The notes: generated from the letters alone by a model not told the origin. DNA of 64,000 nucleotides from Actinoplanes couchii (GCF_016862075.1 NZ_BOMG01000008.1:58602-122601); one strand, 5' to 3'. Positions 47,201-57,043 are shown, counted from the stretch's first letter. Made by a program: numbers and translations.

Positions 47201-50200
47201 GCGTCGACGTCGACGGGATCCCCGGCTGCGGCGGCTCCGGCGACCGCCCGTTCCCGGACTTCGCGCTGAAGGCGCCGTTCTCGTCCCGGGTGGCGGCCAC
47301 CACCGACCGCGCCGACGTCGTGCCCGGCCGGACCGGCACCGCCACCGTGCACGTCAAGGCCCTGCACGGCGACCTGGCCGGGCTGTCGGTCAGCGTCCCC
47401 GAGGCGGGCCTGCCCACCGGGCTGACCGTCACCGGCGTGTCCAGCCCCTCCGGCGGCACCTGCGCCCGGGACAACTCCGCCGTCTGGACGTGCACCGGCC
47501 TGGCCGTGGCGGACGGCGCCACCCTCGACGTCGACGTGGCACTGAAGGCCGCCGCCAACGCCACCCCCGGCGGCACCTGGACCCCGAACCCGGTGACCGT
47601 GTCGCTCGGCGCCGACCAGATCACCCTGGTCCCGCAGCTGGCCCGGATCGCCGCAGCCCAGCCCGGCCTGGACGCCACCGTCAACCTCTCCGGCGTCAGC
47701 CCGCTGCCCGGTGGCGGCGGCACCCTCGCGGTCAGCCTCACCAACACGGCCGGCCCGTCCGACGCCGTCGCCGTCCCGGTCAGCGTGATCGCCCCGGCCG
47801 GCACCCTGCTCAGCGCGGTGACCGGCACCGCCGCCCCGGACTGCGGCCTCGCCCTGCTCGGCACCCGGATCGACTGCAAGGTCAGCCTGCCCGCCGGCGG
47901 CGCCCCGGTGACCATCGGCGCCCAGGTCGGCATCGGCACCGACGTGCTGTCCGGCCGGGCCCTCACCGGCGGCTGCGTCGACCTGGACGGCAACAGCGTC
48001 TGCAACTCCGCCGACCGGATCATCCCGGGCATCAACGTCGGCACCCCGATGCAGCAGCGGATCGACGTCGTCACCACCCCGGCCAAGCTGGTGCCCGGCG
48101 AGGACGCGAACGCCGTCCTCAAGGTGACCTCCACCGGCACCGAGAACAACCTGAGCGTCACCGTCCCGACCGCCGGGCTGCTGCCCACCGGGGCGAACCT
48201 GATCGCCGCCACCCCGGTCGGCGGCGGGACCTGCGACACCAACACCGAACCGGTCCGGTGCACCGGCCTCAGCGTCACCGCCGGCACCCCGGCCGTGGTG
48301 AACCTGCAGGTGGCGTCCTCGCCCAGCGGCACACCGGGGATCTGGACCGCCGCGCCGATCCTGGTGACCGGCGGTGGCGAGATCGCCGTCGACGCCGGTG
48401 ACCTGGCCCTGGTGGGCCTGCCCCGCAGCGACCTGAGCGCCGTCGTCTCGGTGCCCGCGGCCGGCAGCGTCCCGGCCGGCGGCACCGCCCCGCTCGCCGT
48501 CACCGTCACCAACAACGGCCCGTCCGACGCCCGCCCGGCCGTCTTCACCGTCAGCGCCCCGCTCGGCACCAAGATCGACCTGACCGCCACCCCGCCCAGC
48601 GGCTGCGCGCTGTCGGTCGCCGGACTGCTCGCCACCTGCGCGATCCCGCTCGCCGACGGCGCCGACACCGGCCCGATCAGCCTCGGCGTCAAGGTGCCCG
48701 CGCTCGCCGACCCGTTCACCGCGCTCACCGGCGGCTGCGTCGACCTGGACGGCGTGCCCGGCTGCGGCGCCAAGGACCAGACCGTCCCGGCCATCGACCT
48801 GACCGTCCCGTTCGCCCGCACCCTCTCGCTGAACACCACCCCGGCCACCATCGTGCCGGGCACCGACGGCATCGCCACCGTCGCGCTCAACGCCGACAAA
48901 GGCATCCTGAACGACGTCGCGGTCAGCGTCCCGGCGCTCGGGCTGCCGGCCGGCCTCACCATCGACCACCTGGACGTGAACGGCACCACCTGCCCGGCCG
49001 CGGCGTGCACCGGGATCACCGTCAACCCGGGTGTCCCGGTGCAGGTCGGCGTCCACCTGGACGCCGGCCCGGCGGCGGTGCCCGGCACGGTCTGGACCGC
49101 ACCGGGGATCTCCGTCGGCAACGGCGACGGCCTGCTCACCCTGGACCGCAAACTGGCCGTCATCGGCCCCGCCGACATCGACATCGACCCGGTGATCACC
49201 CTGCCCGCCGTCGCCGTCGAACCGGGGAGGACCGGCAGCCTCGGCGTCACCATCGGCAACTCCGGCACCTCGGACGCGACGGGCATCAGCCTCGGCGTGA
49301 TCCCGCCGGTCGGCGCCGTCTTCACCGCCCCGCCGCCCGGCTGCGCCTTCGTGGTCAACACCGACAAGCTGTCCTGCACGCTGAACGTGCCGGCCCTCGG
49401 CCCCGACCCGGTGCTCCCGCTCACCCTGAAGATCGCTGACAGCGCCGTCCCCGGCTCCACCCTCACCGGCGGCTGCGTCGACCTGAACAACGACAGCGTC
49501 TGCCTGGACCCGCCGGACACCCTGCTCGGCCCGGTGTCGGTGGCCACCCCGTTCGACCGGCTGGCCTCGATCAAGCTGGACACCCCGGTCATCCCGGCCG
49601 GCACCGCGGGCCTCGCGAAGGTCCTGGTCGACGCGCCCGGCGCACCCGGGAACCCGGTGACCGTGACGGTTCCGCTGGACACCAAACCGGCTGCCATGAC
49701 GATCCTCGGCGAGACCATCGCCCCGAACGGCAACTGCGCCACCACGGCTGCCGCGATCACCTGCACCACCACGTACGCCGGAGCCGGCACCGCCACCCTC
49801 GCACTGCCGATCACGGTGGCCCCGGGTGCCGACGCGGTCTGGAACGCCACCGGCATCACCGTGACCCGGGACGCCGGCGAGACCGTCACCGGCGGCGGCA
49901 TCCTGGCCCGCACCAGCAGCCCGCTCTACACGCTGGGCGCCGCGGTGACGCTGCCGGCCGACGACTCGGTCCTGCCCGGCGCCGTCACGGCGATCAAGGC
50001 CACGATCGACAACACCGGCTCCGGTACGGCCACCGCGGTCCCGATCGTGCTGACCGCCCCCACCGGCACCGCCTTCACCACACCCCTGCCGGACGGGTGC
50101 CTGAAACTGACCGCCGTGGCCACCGGATGCGCCGTCACCGTGGACGCCGGCCGGTCCACCACCCTGGACCTGCCGCTGGCCGTCCCGCCGCAGCTGTCCG

Positions 50201-53200
50201 GCACCGTCTCCGGCGGCTGCGTGATCCTCGGCGGCGGCGGGTGCGACGTGAACTACGGTTCGTTCTCCCTGCGTACCCCCCTCGCGTCGGTGATCACCGC
50301 GGCCGGCGGCGTGCCGGCGACCGTGACCCCCGGCCTCAGTGACACCGCCACCATCCGGCTGGACGCCACGGCGGCCCGCAACGATCTGACCGTCACCGTC
50401 GGCACCGACAACCGCCCGGCCGGTCTGTCGATCAGCGCGGCCGGCATCGGCGGCAACCCGTGCGACATCACCACCGACACGGTCACCTGCACCGGTGTCG
50501 GCATCACCGGCGGCGGCAGCTCCACCCTGAACCTGACCGTCGACGCCACCCCGGACGCCAAGCCTGGTGACACCTGGCGCCCGGTGGTCCGGGTCAGCAC
50601 CGGCGGCACCGTCCCGGAGACCGCCCTGCTGCAGCGGCTCGCCGCGACCGTCGGCGCCGCGGACACCGGCAGCGGCCTGGACGTCAGCGTGCTCCCGCCG
50701 GCCGACGGCACCGTGCTGCCCGGCGCCGACACCGTGCTGCGGCTGGTGATGACCAACCCGGGCCCGTCCGTGCTGCCCGGCGCCACCGCCTGGGTGAAGG
50801 CCCCGGACGGCACCACCTTCGGCGACTTGATCGACCCGGCCGCCACCTACTGCGACAAGGCGTCGTCGACCCTGGTCACCTGCACCGCCGACCTGAGCGC
50901 CGAGACCCGGCGGCTCCGGCTGCCGCTGCACGTGCCGGCGCCCACCCTGCCCGGCGCGGTGATCAGCGGCGGCTGCCTGGACGGCGACCGCAACGGCACC
51001 TGCGGCGACTCCCGGGACACCGCCCTCGCCTCGTTCACCCTGGGCAAACCGTTCAGCGCCCAGGCCCGCCTCGGAGTGGCCCCGGGCAGCGCCGTCACGC
51101 CGGGCGACATCGGTTCCACCGTGCTGCGGGCGACCACCGACCGGGCCCTGAACGGGATGTCCGTGGAGATCCCGCTGACCGCCCTGCCGCCGGAGATCAA
51201 GGTGGTCGACGCGAAGGGCCCGGACGGCTCGGTCTGCACCCTGACCGGCGCCATCGTCTGCACCGGCGTCAACCTGCCGCAGGCCACCACCGACCTGGTC
51301 ACCGTCAAGGTCAAGCCGCTCCCGTCGGCGGCCGAGGGCATCGGCTGGGCGCTCACCCCGGCGGCCCCGGTCACCCTGACCAGCTCCGCCGGTGACGTCG
51401 CCGAGTTCACCGGCACCCTGCTGCGCACCGGCCCGGCCGTGCCCGGTCTCAAGTTCGCGCCGTCCCTGCCGCCGGTCACCGTCACCCCGGGCACCACCGC
51501 GGCGTTCCGGGCCGTGATCACCAACACCGGCCCGTCCGACGCCGTCAACCGCCTGGTCCGGGTCAACGCCCCGGCCGGCACCACGTTCGGCACCCCGGTC
51601 CCGGCCGGCTGCGCCGCGGTCGGCACCGGAGCGCTCGACTGCCGGGCCACCCTGGCGGTCAACGCGCCCGCGCTCACCTGGGAACTGCCGGTCCGCATCC
51701 CGGCCAACGCCGACCCGAACACCGCGGTCACCGGCGGCTGCCTGGTCGACGGCCGCAGCAGCGCCTGCGGCGCCGGCACCACCCCGCTGCCGCCGGTCAC
51801 CCTCACCCCGGCGCTGTCCCAGGCCCTGACCATCTCGGCGCTCGACCCGCCGGAGATCAAGCCGGGCCGTACCGGGACGCTGACCGTCCGGATCGCCGCC
51901 AGCCGGGCCCGCACCGGCCTCGGCGTGACCATCCCGCTGACCTCGCTGCCGGTCGGCATGTCCATCGTCCGGGCCCAGGCCGGCGGCCGGATCTGCGTCG
52001 TCGGCGTCACCGCGGTCACCTGCCTCGGGCTCGACGTCTCGGCCGGAGGCACCCTGGAGATCACCCTCAACGCCGTGCTGCGCGACACCGCCGAACCCGG
52101 CACCACCTGGATCCCGACCGTCTCGGTGGTGGAAGGCGCGCAGAACGCCGCCCGGACCCTGCTCGCGGCCACCGTCGGCGCCGCCGACACCACGCTCGGC
52201 GTCGCCGTCGAGGTGCCGGCCGCACAGACCCTGCGGCCCGGCGACGCCGCGGACCTGACCGCCACCGTCACCAACACCGGCAGCTCGGCGGCCCGGGGAC
52301 TGCCGTACACGTTCTTCGCCCCGGCCGGCACCACGTTCCGGGCCCCGGCCGCCGCCACCGGCGCCACCTGCGCGATGTCCCAGTCCGGGCTCCGGGTGGA
52401 CTGCTCGGTCGACGTCAGCGGCAACGCCCGGACCCGGTTCCCGCTGCCGATCACCGTCAGCGGCGCCGCCGACGTGGGTACCCCGCTGACCGGCGGCTGC
52501 GCCGACACCGACCGCAGCGGCGCCTGCACCGCCGCCGACGTGGCGATCCCGCCGATCCAGCTGCGCCAGCCGCTCGCCGACCGGCTGCAGATCACCGGCG
52601 GCCCGGCCACCGTGGTACCGGGCGGCTCCGGCACCGGCACGGTCCGGATCACCAGCCTCATGCCGGTCACCGGCGCCGCCCTCACGGTGCCGCTGACCGG
52701 CCTGCCCACCGGGTTCACCGTCACCGGGGCGAGCGGCCCGGACGGCTCGGCCTGCGACCGCGACGCCGTCCGGATCCAGTGCACCGGCGTCGCCCTGGCC
52801 TCCGGCACGAACACCGCGATGTCGATCACCGTCCAGCTGGCCCCGGGTGTCGAGACCGGCGCGTCCTGGGCCCCGGCCGGCGTGACCTTCGGTCTCGGCA
52901 CCGAGTCGCTCACCGGCGTGGCCCGGCTAATCGAGGCCGGTACCCGTACCGCCAAGGTGGTCTGGTCGGTCCTCGGTGCCGGAGGCACCGCCGCGCCCGG
53001 CGCGACCCGCACCCTCACCGTCACCGGCGCCAACCAGGGCCCGTCCAGCGCCACCGGCGCCACGGTCGCGGTGGTGGCCCCGTCCGGCACCACCTTCGGC
53101 ACCCTGGCCGGCAACGCCGCCCGCGACTGCAAGGCCGACGGCGCCGAGCTGCTCACCTGCACCGCCGGCCTCGAACCGGACACCAGCCTCAGCTGGGAGG

Positions 53201-54798
53201 TGCCGCTGACCGTGGGCGCCGGCGCCACCGACGGGCAGAAACTCGACGGCGGCTGCGTCTCCACCGACGGCGACACCGGGTGCGGCGGCGCCGGGGACAC
53301 CGCGATCGACCCGATCACCGTCGTCGCCGAGCCGCAGGTCTCACTGCGCGACAGCGGCACCGTCGGGGTCACCGGGGCGGTCGTCCCGCCCGGCGGCTCC
53401 GGCACCGCCGCCGTCACCTTCTCCGCCACCGGCGACTTCACCGGCCTGACGCTGACCGTCCCGCTGGCCGGCCGCCCGGCGGGCGTCACCGTGGACAGCG
53501 CCACCCTCGACGGCGCCACCTGCGACGTCGGCGCCGACGCGGTCACCTGCACCGGCATCGACCTGACCGCCGGGGTGGAACGGGTCCTGAAACTCGGGGT
53601 CACGGTCTCCGGCGACGCCGACTGGCAGGCCACCGGCATCACCCTGGCCGACCCGGCGACCGAGGACGACATCCTCACCGTGACCGCGAAACTGGTCAGC
53701 ACCGGCACCACCGGCACCGGCCCGGACGTGACCGTCACGACCGGCGCCTGGTCCCCGGAGACACCGGCCCGCGGGCAGACCGCCACCCTGCCGATCACCC
53801 TGAGCAACGCGGGGACCGAGGCCGCCGACCCGTACCGGATGACCGTGGTCCTGCCCACCGGGCTCACCCACGGCACCCTGCCCTCGGAGTGTGCGGCGGG
53901 CGACAGCGCCCGGATCGTGACGTGCGAGGTGCCGGTGCCCGCCGGTGACGCGGTCACCCTGGACCTGCCCGCCGTCGTGGGGGCGTCGGTCACCGAGGGC
54001 GGTGTGCTCACCGGAGGGTGCCTGGGCCCGGAGACCGACACCATCTGCGGCGGTACGGGTGACCTGGCCCTGCCCGACCTGACCGTCGGCCGGCACGACG
54101 TCGACCTGGAGATCAGTTACGCGGGCGGCACCGTCACGGCGCCGGCCGGCGGGAACGTGGTGGTGACCCTGCCGTACACCAACCGGGGCAGCAGGACCGC
54201 CGCCCAGGTGGCGCTGAGCATCGTCCCGCCGGTCGGTGTCACGGTCGCCGGGGTCTCGCTGAGCACCGGGGTCAGCGCCCAGGGGGTGCGGGCCGCCGCC
54301 GCGGTGGCGGACGTGGTGAAGGCCAGCTGCAAGGCCGACACCACGCTGGCCGCCAACGCGGTGGTCTGCGGCGCCCCGGACGCGTCGGCCGACTCGATCA
54401 GCGACGTGTCGATCACGCTGAAGGTCGGCGCCGGAGCCCAGAACGGGCTGCGGCAGATGGCGGTCACGGTCAGCACCACCGACGTCGACGGGTTCATCCA
54501 GGACAACTCGGTGCGTGTCCCACTGATGGTCTCCGGCACCTCCAACGACGGGGACGGCGACGGTGATGGGGACGGCGACAACGGCGGTGACGACGGCGAC
54601 GACAGCGGTGACGGGGACAACGGCGGTGGTGACGACGGCGGCGACGGTGACCTGCCCACCACCGGGGCGCAGGTCACCGGGCTGGTGCTGCTCTCCGCCA
54701 TGCTGATGGCCGGCGGGGTGGGCATCATCGCGGTGGTCCGCGAGAACGCCCCGGTACCCGCTCCGGCCCGGCACCGCGCGGGGCGGCACCGGGCGTGA
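44284..54798 (+). CDS. Giant LPTTG-anchored repeat surface protein
   Basis: The 3504-residue protein has a signal peptide (SILVVVVLVLTLCARPEAAMA), a unique N-terminal region of about 230 residues, a long repeat body, an Asp/Gly linker (3421-3456), LPTTG at 3457-3461, a hydrophobic span and a basic tail, so a sortase should link it to the wall. The body is made of DUF11-like beta domains (PGPSDA, APAGTTF, VTCTGV). Eleven GGC[VLA] loops with Asp-rich text such as VDLDGNSVC recur every 738-774 bases, mean 758. Cysteine pairs in each unit suggest disulfides. The GTG start lacks a Shine-Dalgarno; AAAAAT-like sequence over the cobE stop may be a -10. Adhesion or a surface fibre role is inference. 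Confidence 0.88.
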   Translation: MSSDNTSVRSGRRVSILVVVVLVLTLCARPEAAMAGVLKSTAQGIRAEVNLLSGVLPLTVAVPSPERSWTEGGAASSSTLANPGLKLLGQSILSSGVVTSTAGPGTGSSGRAESSVAGASVLGATGIGVGAVRTVCVMASSGITTTTEIADLKVAGQTIANPDVNLKLPVGNLASVYIDHRTADWDANGVYKYTVRAVDVSLLGGAGILSTVANGSVVVAESVCSGTIVLDQPTVTPVALAPGQSGTPVVTATNSGDVGAQNTTIKIPKPGSQYVLGPPVTTGGGTCSTTDPDYVICTGVTVPGRGNAKVSLPVTLKSSAGAGTPAWATSTGKLISAASTPVVQADRTKTQTANGTLVNPQVPASTGGTVTVNQVTLAAGRTATGTVKVTNPGPSDAAATITVPIGNRPTGVTVASADVDGTPCTVTTATITCTAVPITAGAEATVKINTAATVTTPVGTTWDLAGVTALMNGTTVTGAGRLITVGAAEVNLSGGVTVVPATAIPGGSAGTATVKVTNAGSLAASPTTITIPAAPAGITVSAPVTTTGGGTCATGLTGVTCTGVTVPAGQSVNVAVPVTLAPAVTTPWVATSVAPITATAGGSTGTTTGSIVTPAPKFNLGVTATGPLAGTVSPGQTTTITTKIENSGPSDATPATFTVVAPTGTTLGTATGATCTSSLTRTELACSANLPAAAPALTVAVPVTVNPLADPTRALTGGCVSLDGDAVCQTGEPVLPPITLRTPFLVRVTGTFAPAVITPGQDGTGKLTLRSLQNESNLTVTIPAGPALPSGFSVVSATAGGTPCTVGATAVTCTGVDLTALTGKDVAVKVAVDQGVLPPAAWIPAGITVGSGTESTSLTGPLAATGTVNYTLAATATVPADNTVLPGAATTLGATVTNNGPSTAAPAIFRILAPNGTAFAATGLPAGCLRLLLDNVLTCTVASMARNASTGPLSLPITVAANTDPWTPVTGGCVDVDGIPGCGGSGDRPFPDFALKAPFSSRVAATTDRADVVPGRTGTATVHVKALHGDLAGLSVSVPEAGLPTGLTVTGVSSPSGGTCARDNSAVWTCTGLAVADGATLDVDVALKAAANATPGGTWTPNPVTVSLGADQITLVPQLARIAAAQPGLDATVNLSGVSPLPGGGGTLAVSLTNTAGPSDAVAVPVSVIAPAGTLLSAVTGTAAPDCGLALLGTRIDCKVSLPAGGAPVTIGAQVGIGTDVLSGRALTGGCVDLDGNSVCNSADRIIPGINVGTPMQQRIDVVTTPAKLVPGEDANAVLKVTSTGTENNLSVTVPTAGLLPTGANLIAATPVGGGTCDTNTEPVRCTGLSVTAGTPAVVNLQVASSPSGTPGIWTAAPILVTGGGEIAVDAGDLALVGLPRSDLSAVVSVPAAGSVPAGGTAPLAVTVTNNGPSDARPAVFTVSAPLGTKIDLTATPPSGCALSVAGLLATCAIPLADGADTGPISLGVKVPALADPFTALTGGCVDLDGVPGCGAKDQTVPAIDLTVPFARTLSLNTTPATIVPGTDGIATVALNADKGILNDVAVSVPALGLPAGLTIDHLDVNGTTCPAAACTGITVNPGVPVQVGVHLDAGPAAVPGTVWTAPGISVGNGDGLLTLDRKLAVIGPADIDIDPVITLPAVAVEPGRTGSLGVTIGNSGTSDATGISLGVIPPVGAVFTAPPPGCAFVVNTDKLSCTLNVPALGPDPVLPLTLKIADSAVPGSTLTGGCVDLNNDSVCLDPPDTLLGPVSVATPFDRLASIKLDTPVIPAGTAGLAKVLVDAPGAPGNPVTVTVPLDTKPAAMTILGETIAPNGNCATTAAAITCTTTYAGAGTATLALPITVAPGADAVWNATGITVTRDAGETVTGGGILARTSSPLYTLGAAVTLPADDSVLPGAVTAIKATIDNTGSGTATAVPIVLTAPTGTAFTTPLPDGCLKLTAVATGCAVTVDAGRSTTLDLPLAVPPQLSGTVSGGCVILGGGGCDVNYGSFSLRTPLASVITAAGGVPATVTPGLSDTATIRLDATAARNDLTVTVGTDNRPAGLSISAAGIGGNPCDITTDTVTCTGVGITGGGSSTLNLTVDATPDAKPGDTWRPVVRVSTGGTVPETALLQRLAATVGAADTGSGLDVSVLPPADGTVLPGADTVLRLVMTNPGPSVLPGATAWVKAPDGTTFGDLIDPAATYCDKASSTLVTCTADLSAETRRLRLPLHVPAPTLPGAVISGGCLDGDRNGTCGDSRDTALASFTLGKPFSAQARLGVAPGSAVTPGDIGSTVLRATTDRALNGMSVEIPLTALPPEIKVVDAKGPDGSVCTLTGAIVCTGVNLPQATTDLVTVKVKPLPSAAEGIGWALTPAAPVTLTSSAGDVAEFTGTLLRTGPAVPGLKFAPSLPPVTVTPGTTAAFRAVITNTGPSDAVNRLVRVNAPAGTTFGTPVPAGCAAVGTGALDCRATLAVNAPALTWELPVRIPANADPNTAVTGGCLVDGRSSACGAGTTPLPPVTLTPALSQALTISALDPPEIKPGRTGTLTVRIAASRARTGLGVTIPLTSLPVGMSIVRAQAGGRICVVGVTAVTCLGLDVSAGGTLEITLNAVLRDTAEPGTTWIPTVSVVEGAQNAARTLLAATVGAADTTLGVAVEVPAAQTLRPGDAADLTATVTNTGSSAARGLPYTFFAPAGTTFRAPAAATGATCAMSQSGLRVDCSVDVSGNARTRFPLPITVSGAADVGTPLTGGCADTDRSGACTAADVAIPPIQLRQPLADRLQITGGPATVVPGGSGTGTVRITSLMPVTGAALTVPLTGLPTGFTVTGASGPDGSACDRDAVRIQCTGVALASGTNTAMSITVQLAPGVETGASWAPAGVTFGLGTESLTGVARLIEAGTRTAKVVWSVLGAGGTAAPGATRTLTVTGANQGPSSATGATVAVVAPSGTTFGTLAGNAARDCKADGAELLTCTAGLEPDTSLSWEVPLTVGAGATDGQKLDGGCVSTDGDTGCGGAGDTAIDPITVVAEPQVSLRDSGTVGVTGAVVPPGGSGTAAVTFSATGDFTGLTLTVPLAGRPAGVTVDSATLDGATCDVGADAVTCTGIDLTAGVERVLKLGVTVSGDADWQATGITLADPATEDDILTVTAKLVSTGTTGTGPDVTVTTGAWSPETPARGQTATLPITLSNAGTEAADPYRMTVVLPTGLTHGTLPSECAAGDSARIVTCEVPVPAGDAVTLDLPAVVGASVTEGGVLTGGCLGPETDTICGGTGDLALPDLTVGRHDVDLEISYAGGTVTAPAGGNVVVTLPYTNRGSRTAAQVALSIVPPVGVTVAGVSLSTGVSAQGVRAAAAVADVVKASCKADTTLAANAVVCGAPDASADSISDVSITLKVGAGAQNGLRQMAVTVSTTDVDGFIQDNSVRVPLMVSGTSNDGDGDGDGDGDNGGDDGDDSGDGDNGGGDDGGDGDLPTTGAQVTGLVLLSAMLMAGGVGIIAVVRENAPVPAPARHRAGRHRA

Positions 54799-54802
54799 GG
54801 CT

Positions 54803-54847
54803 TCAGGCCTCGGCCGCTTTGTCCGCGGTCGGCCGCTCGCGCACGGT
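54803..54847 (-). repeat. In-frame duplicate of the GCS2 C-terminal tail
   Basis: Directly after the TGA at 54848, the same frame continues for 14 codons as TVRERPTADKAAEA before a second TGA. It resembles the true end IPVHEWPAAAKA. It is either a duplicated 3' end or a rare readthrough extension. Confidence 0.5.
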
Positions 54848-56332
54848 TCAGGCCTTGGCGGCGGCCGGCCACTCGTGCACAGGGATGTTGTCGTGCATCA
54901 GCGGCAGGTAGCGGCGCAGCATCTCGTGCAGCGCCCGCTCCCGGTCCTGACCCTGTGCCTCCAGCGCGTGCAGCGTCTCCACCTGCCAGGACGCGCCGTT
55001 GCGGTGCCGCAGGCAGCGCTGCTCGATGATGCCGAGCAGCCGGTCCCGCTGCGCCGGGTTGACACCCCACAGGTCCAGTCCCGCGGCGGCCTGCGGCAAC
55101 AGGCTGCGCAGCACCAGCTCGGTCACCGGCAGGGTGCCGTGCCCCGGCCAGAACACCGTGGCGTCGATGCCGTGCCGGGCGCAGTTGTGGAAGTTCTCCT
55201 CGGCGGCCCGGAAACTCATCTGCGTCCAGAGCGGGCGGTCGGCCTCGGCGAGCGTACGGACCAGGCCGTAGTAGAACGCCGCGTTGGCGATGGTGTCCGC
55301 GACCGTCGGCCCGGCCGGCATCACCCGGTTCTCCACCCGCAGGTGCGGGCGGCCGTTGACGACCGCGTAGATCGGCCGGTTCCACCGGTAGACCGTCCCG
55401 TTGTGCAGCCGCAGCTCACTGAGCTCCGGGATCTCCCCGCGTTCCAGGATCTCCGCCGGATCCTGGATGTCGCAGATCGGCAGCAGTGCCGGGAAGTAGC
55501 GCACGTTCTCCTCGAACAGGTCGAAGACGCTGGTGATCCAGCGTTCCCCGAACCACACCCGCGGCCGTACGCCCTGGGCCCGGATCTCCTCCGACCGGGT
55601 GTCGGTGGCCTGCTCGAACAACGGGATCCGGGTCTCCCGCCACAACTCCCGGCCGAACAGCAGCGGCGAGTTGGCGCCCAGGGCCACCTGGATGCCGGCG
55701 GTGATCTGCGAGGCGTTCCAGTACGACGCGAACTGCGCCGGGCTCACCTGCAGGTGGAACTGGGTGCTGGTGCAGGCCGCCTCCGGGGCGATGGTGTCGG
55801 TGGTGACCGCGAGCCGGTCCACCCCGTCGATCCGGATGTCCAGGTCCTCGCCGCGGGCCGCGAAGATCTGCTCGTTGAGGAGCTGGTACCGCGGGTTCGC
55901 GGTGAGCGCCTCGCCGGTGAGGTGCTCACGCCGCAGCGTCGGCAGGATGCCGATCGTCACCATGTGCGCCCCGGCCGCCCGGGCACGCCGCTCCGCCTGG
56001 TTCAGGCTGGACCGCAGGCCACGCTCCAGCTCCGCGAAATCGTCCCCGGCCAGCCTCCTCGGTGGCAGGTTGATCTCGATGTTGAACTGGCCCAGCTCCG
56101 TCTGGAAGTCGGGATCGGCGATCGCGCCCAGCACCTCGGCGTTACGCATCGCCGGGTCCACCTGATCGTCGATCAGGTTGAGCTCGATCTCCATGCCGGT
56201 CAGAGGCCGTTCGAACTCGAAGCGTGCCTCGCGCAGCATCGTCGCGAACACGTCGAGACTTCGTCGGATCTTCTGCCGGTAGCGGGTCCGGTCCTCACGG
56301 GTGAAATTGGTCTGGTCGACTTTCTCGCCCAC
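54848..56332 (-). CDS. Glutamate-cysteine ligase family protein (GCS2)
   Basis: The 494-residue protein belongs to the GCS2 ATP-grasp-like carboxylate-amine ligases. The motif TGMEIELNLID binds metal, ELGQFNIEINLPPR and STQFHLQVSPAQF line the active site, and GANSPLLFGRELWRETRIPLFEQ is the family core. Actinomycetes use such ligases for gamma-glutamyl compounds, including EgtA in ergothioneine synthesis; which one is unclear, and no ergothioneine genes are adjacent. GTG 56332 has AAGG nine bases upstream. It converges on the giant surface-protein gene. The frame continues past the stop with a duplicated tail. Confidence 0.88.
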   Translation of the reverse strand: MGEKVDQTNFTREDRTRYRQKIRRSLDVFATMLREARFEFERPLTGMEIELNLIDDQVDPAMRNAEVLGAIADPDFQTELGQFNIEINLPPRRLAGDDFAELERGLRSSLNQAERRARAAGAHMVTIGILPTLRREHLTGEALTANPRYQLLNEQIFAARGEDLDIRIDGVDRLAVTTDTIAPEAACTSTQFHLQVSPAQFASYWNASQITAGIQVALGANSPLLFGRELWRETRIPLFEQATDTRSEEIRAQGVRPRVWFGERWITSVFDLFEENVRYFPALLPICDIQDPAEILERGEIPELSELRLHNGTVYRWNRPIYAVVNGRPHLRVENRVMPAGPTVADTIANAAFYYGLVRTLAEADRPLWTQMSFRAAEENFHNCARHGIDATVFWPGHGTLPVTELVLRSLLPQAAAGLDLWGVNPAQRDRLLGIIEQRCLRHRNGASWQVETLHALEAQGQDRERALHEMLRRYLPLMHDNIPVHEWPAAAKA

Positions 56333-56521
56333 CGCGCACCACCTTCCGAGCCGTCAGAGACGGAGGAGATCGCACGGCGCCGTAGCCGTCATCCCCCCGG
56401 CCATATGATGACCGCTGTCAATGGCGGTACGCCTCAGGCCGACCGCCCATTCGCGCCTGGCTGGCAATGGATCTTTCATGGCGGGCTTTTCTACCCACGT
56501 GGCGTCAGAATCATCCCGGTG

Positions 56522-57043
56522 TCACCGCAGCCACAGTGCGAGCACCGCTCCGGCGAACAGCACGCCGACCGCGGCCTGCATCAACATCACCGGGCCCATG
56601 TGCGACCACTGGGTGGGGATCCGCGGGGTCAGCGGCTGCATCGTGGTCAGGTTCACCACCTGCATCAGCCGGACCGGCAGCTGCGGATCGGACTGCGGCT
56701 GGGTGCGCACCTGCACCAGATCGCCCCGGTGCAGCGCCGACTGCGGGAGCTGTCCGTGCATCTCGATCTCGTACGTCTGCCCCAGGTCGTCCCGCAGCCG
56801 CACCGGCGTCACCAGGAACTCCGGGCCCTTGCGCAGCTCCTTCAGCGAGCGCCGGGCCGGTTTCATCCGGAACAGTGAGGCCAGCAGTTGGGCGATCCCG
56901 GCCGTCAGGAAGACGACGATCGCCACCGGCCGGCCGATGCGCACCTCGCGGGTGTACGACGTCTGGAAGCCGACAAAACGGCCGGTGATGATCGGACTGA
57001 CGTGCCGGAGGATCCGCTCGCGGTGCAGCTCGGTGTCGTCCAT
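56522..57043 (-). CDS. Small membrane protein of unknown function
   Basis: The 173-residue protein has a first span (RPVAIVVFLTAGIAQLLASLF), a middle soluble part with beta-like text (EFLVTPVRLRDDLGQTYEIEM, RGDLVQVRTQ), and a C-terminal span (GPVMLMQAAVGVLFAGAVLALWL). The middle part resembles a small OB- or NfeD-like beta barrel, but that is uncertain. ATG 57043 has AAGGAGG nine bases upstream; the open frame continues back to 57169 without need. It lies 189 bases beyond the GCS2 start on the same strand. Confidence 0.75.
   Translation of the reverse strand: MDDTELHRERILRHVSPIITGRFVGFQTSYTREVRIGRPVAIVVFLTAGIAQLLASLFRMKPARRSLKELRKGPEFLVTPVRLRDDLGQTYEIEMHGQLPQSALHRGDLVQVRTQPQSDPQLPVRLMQVVNLTTMQPLTPRIPTQWSHMGPVMLMQAAVGVLFAGAVLALWLR

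Noticed and set aside
46594..50931. 1445-codon reverse frame inside the giant surface-protein gene
   Set aside because: It is antisense to a frame with clear repeats, signal peptide and LPTTG; the reverse protein is Gly/Arg/Asp-rich filler.
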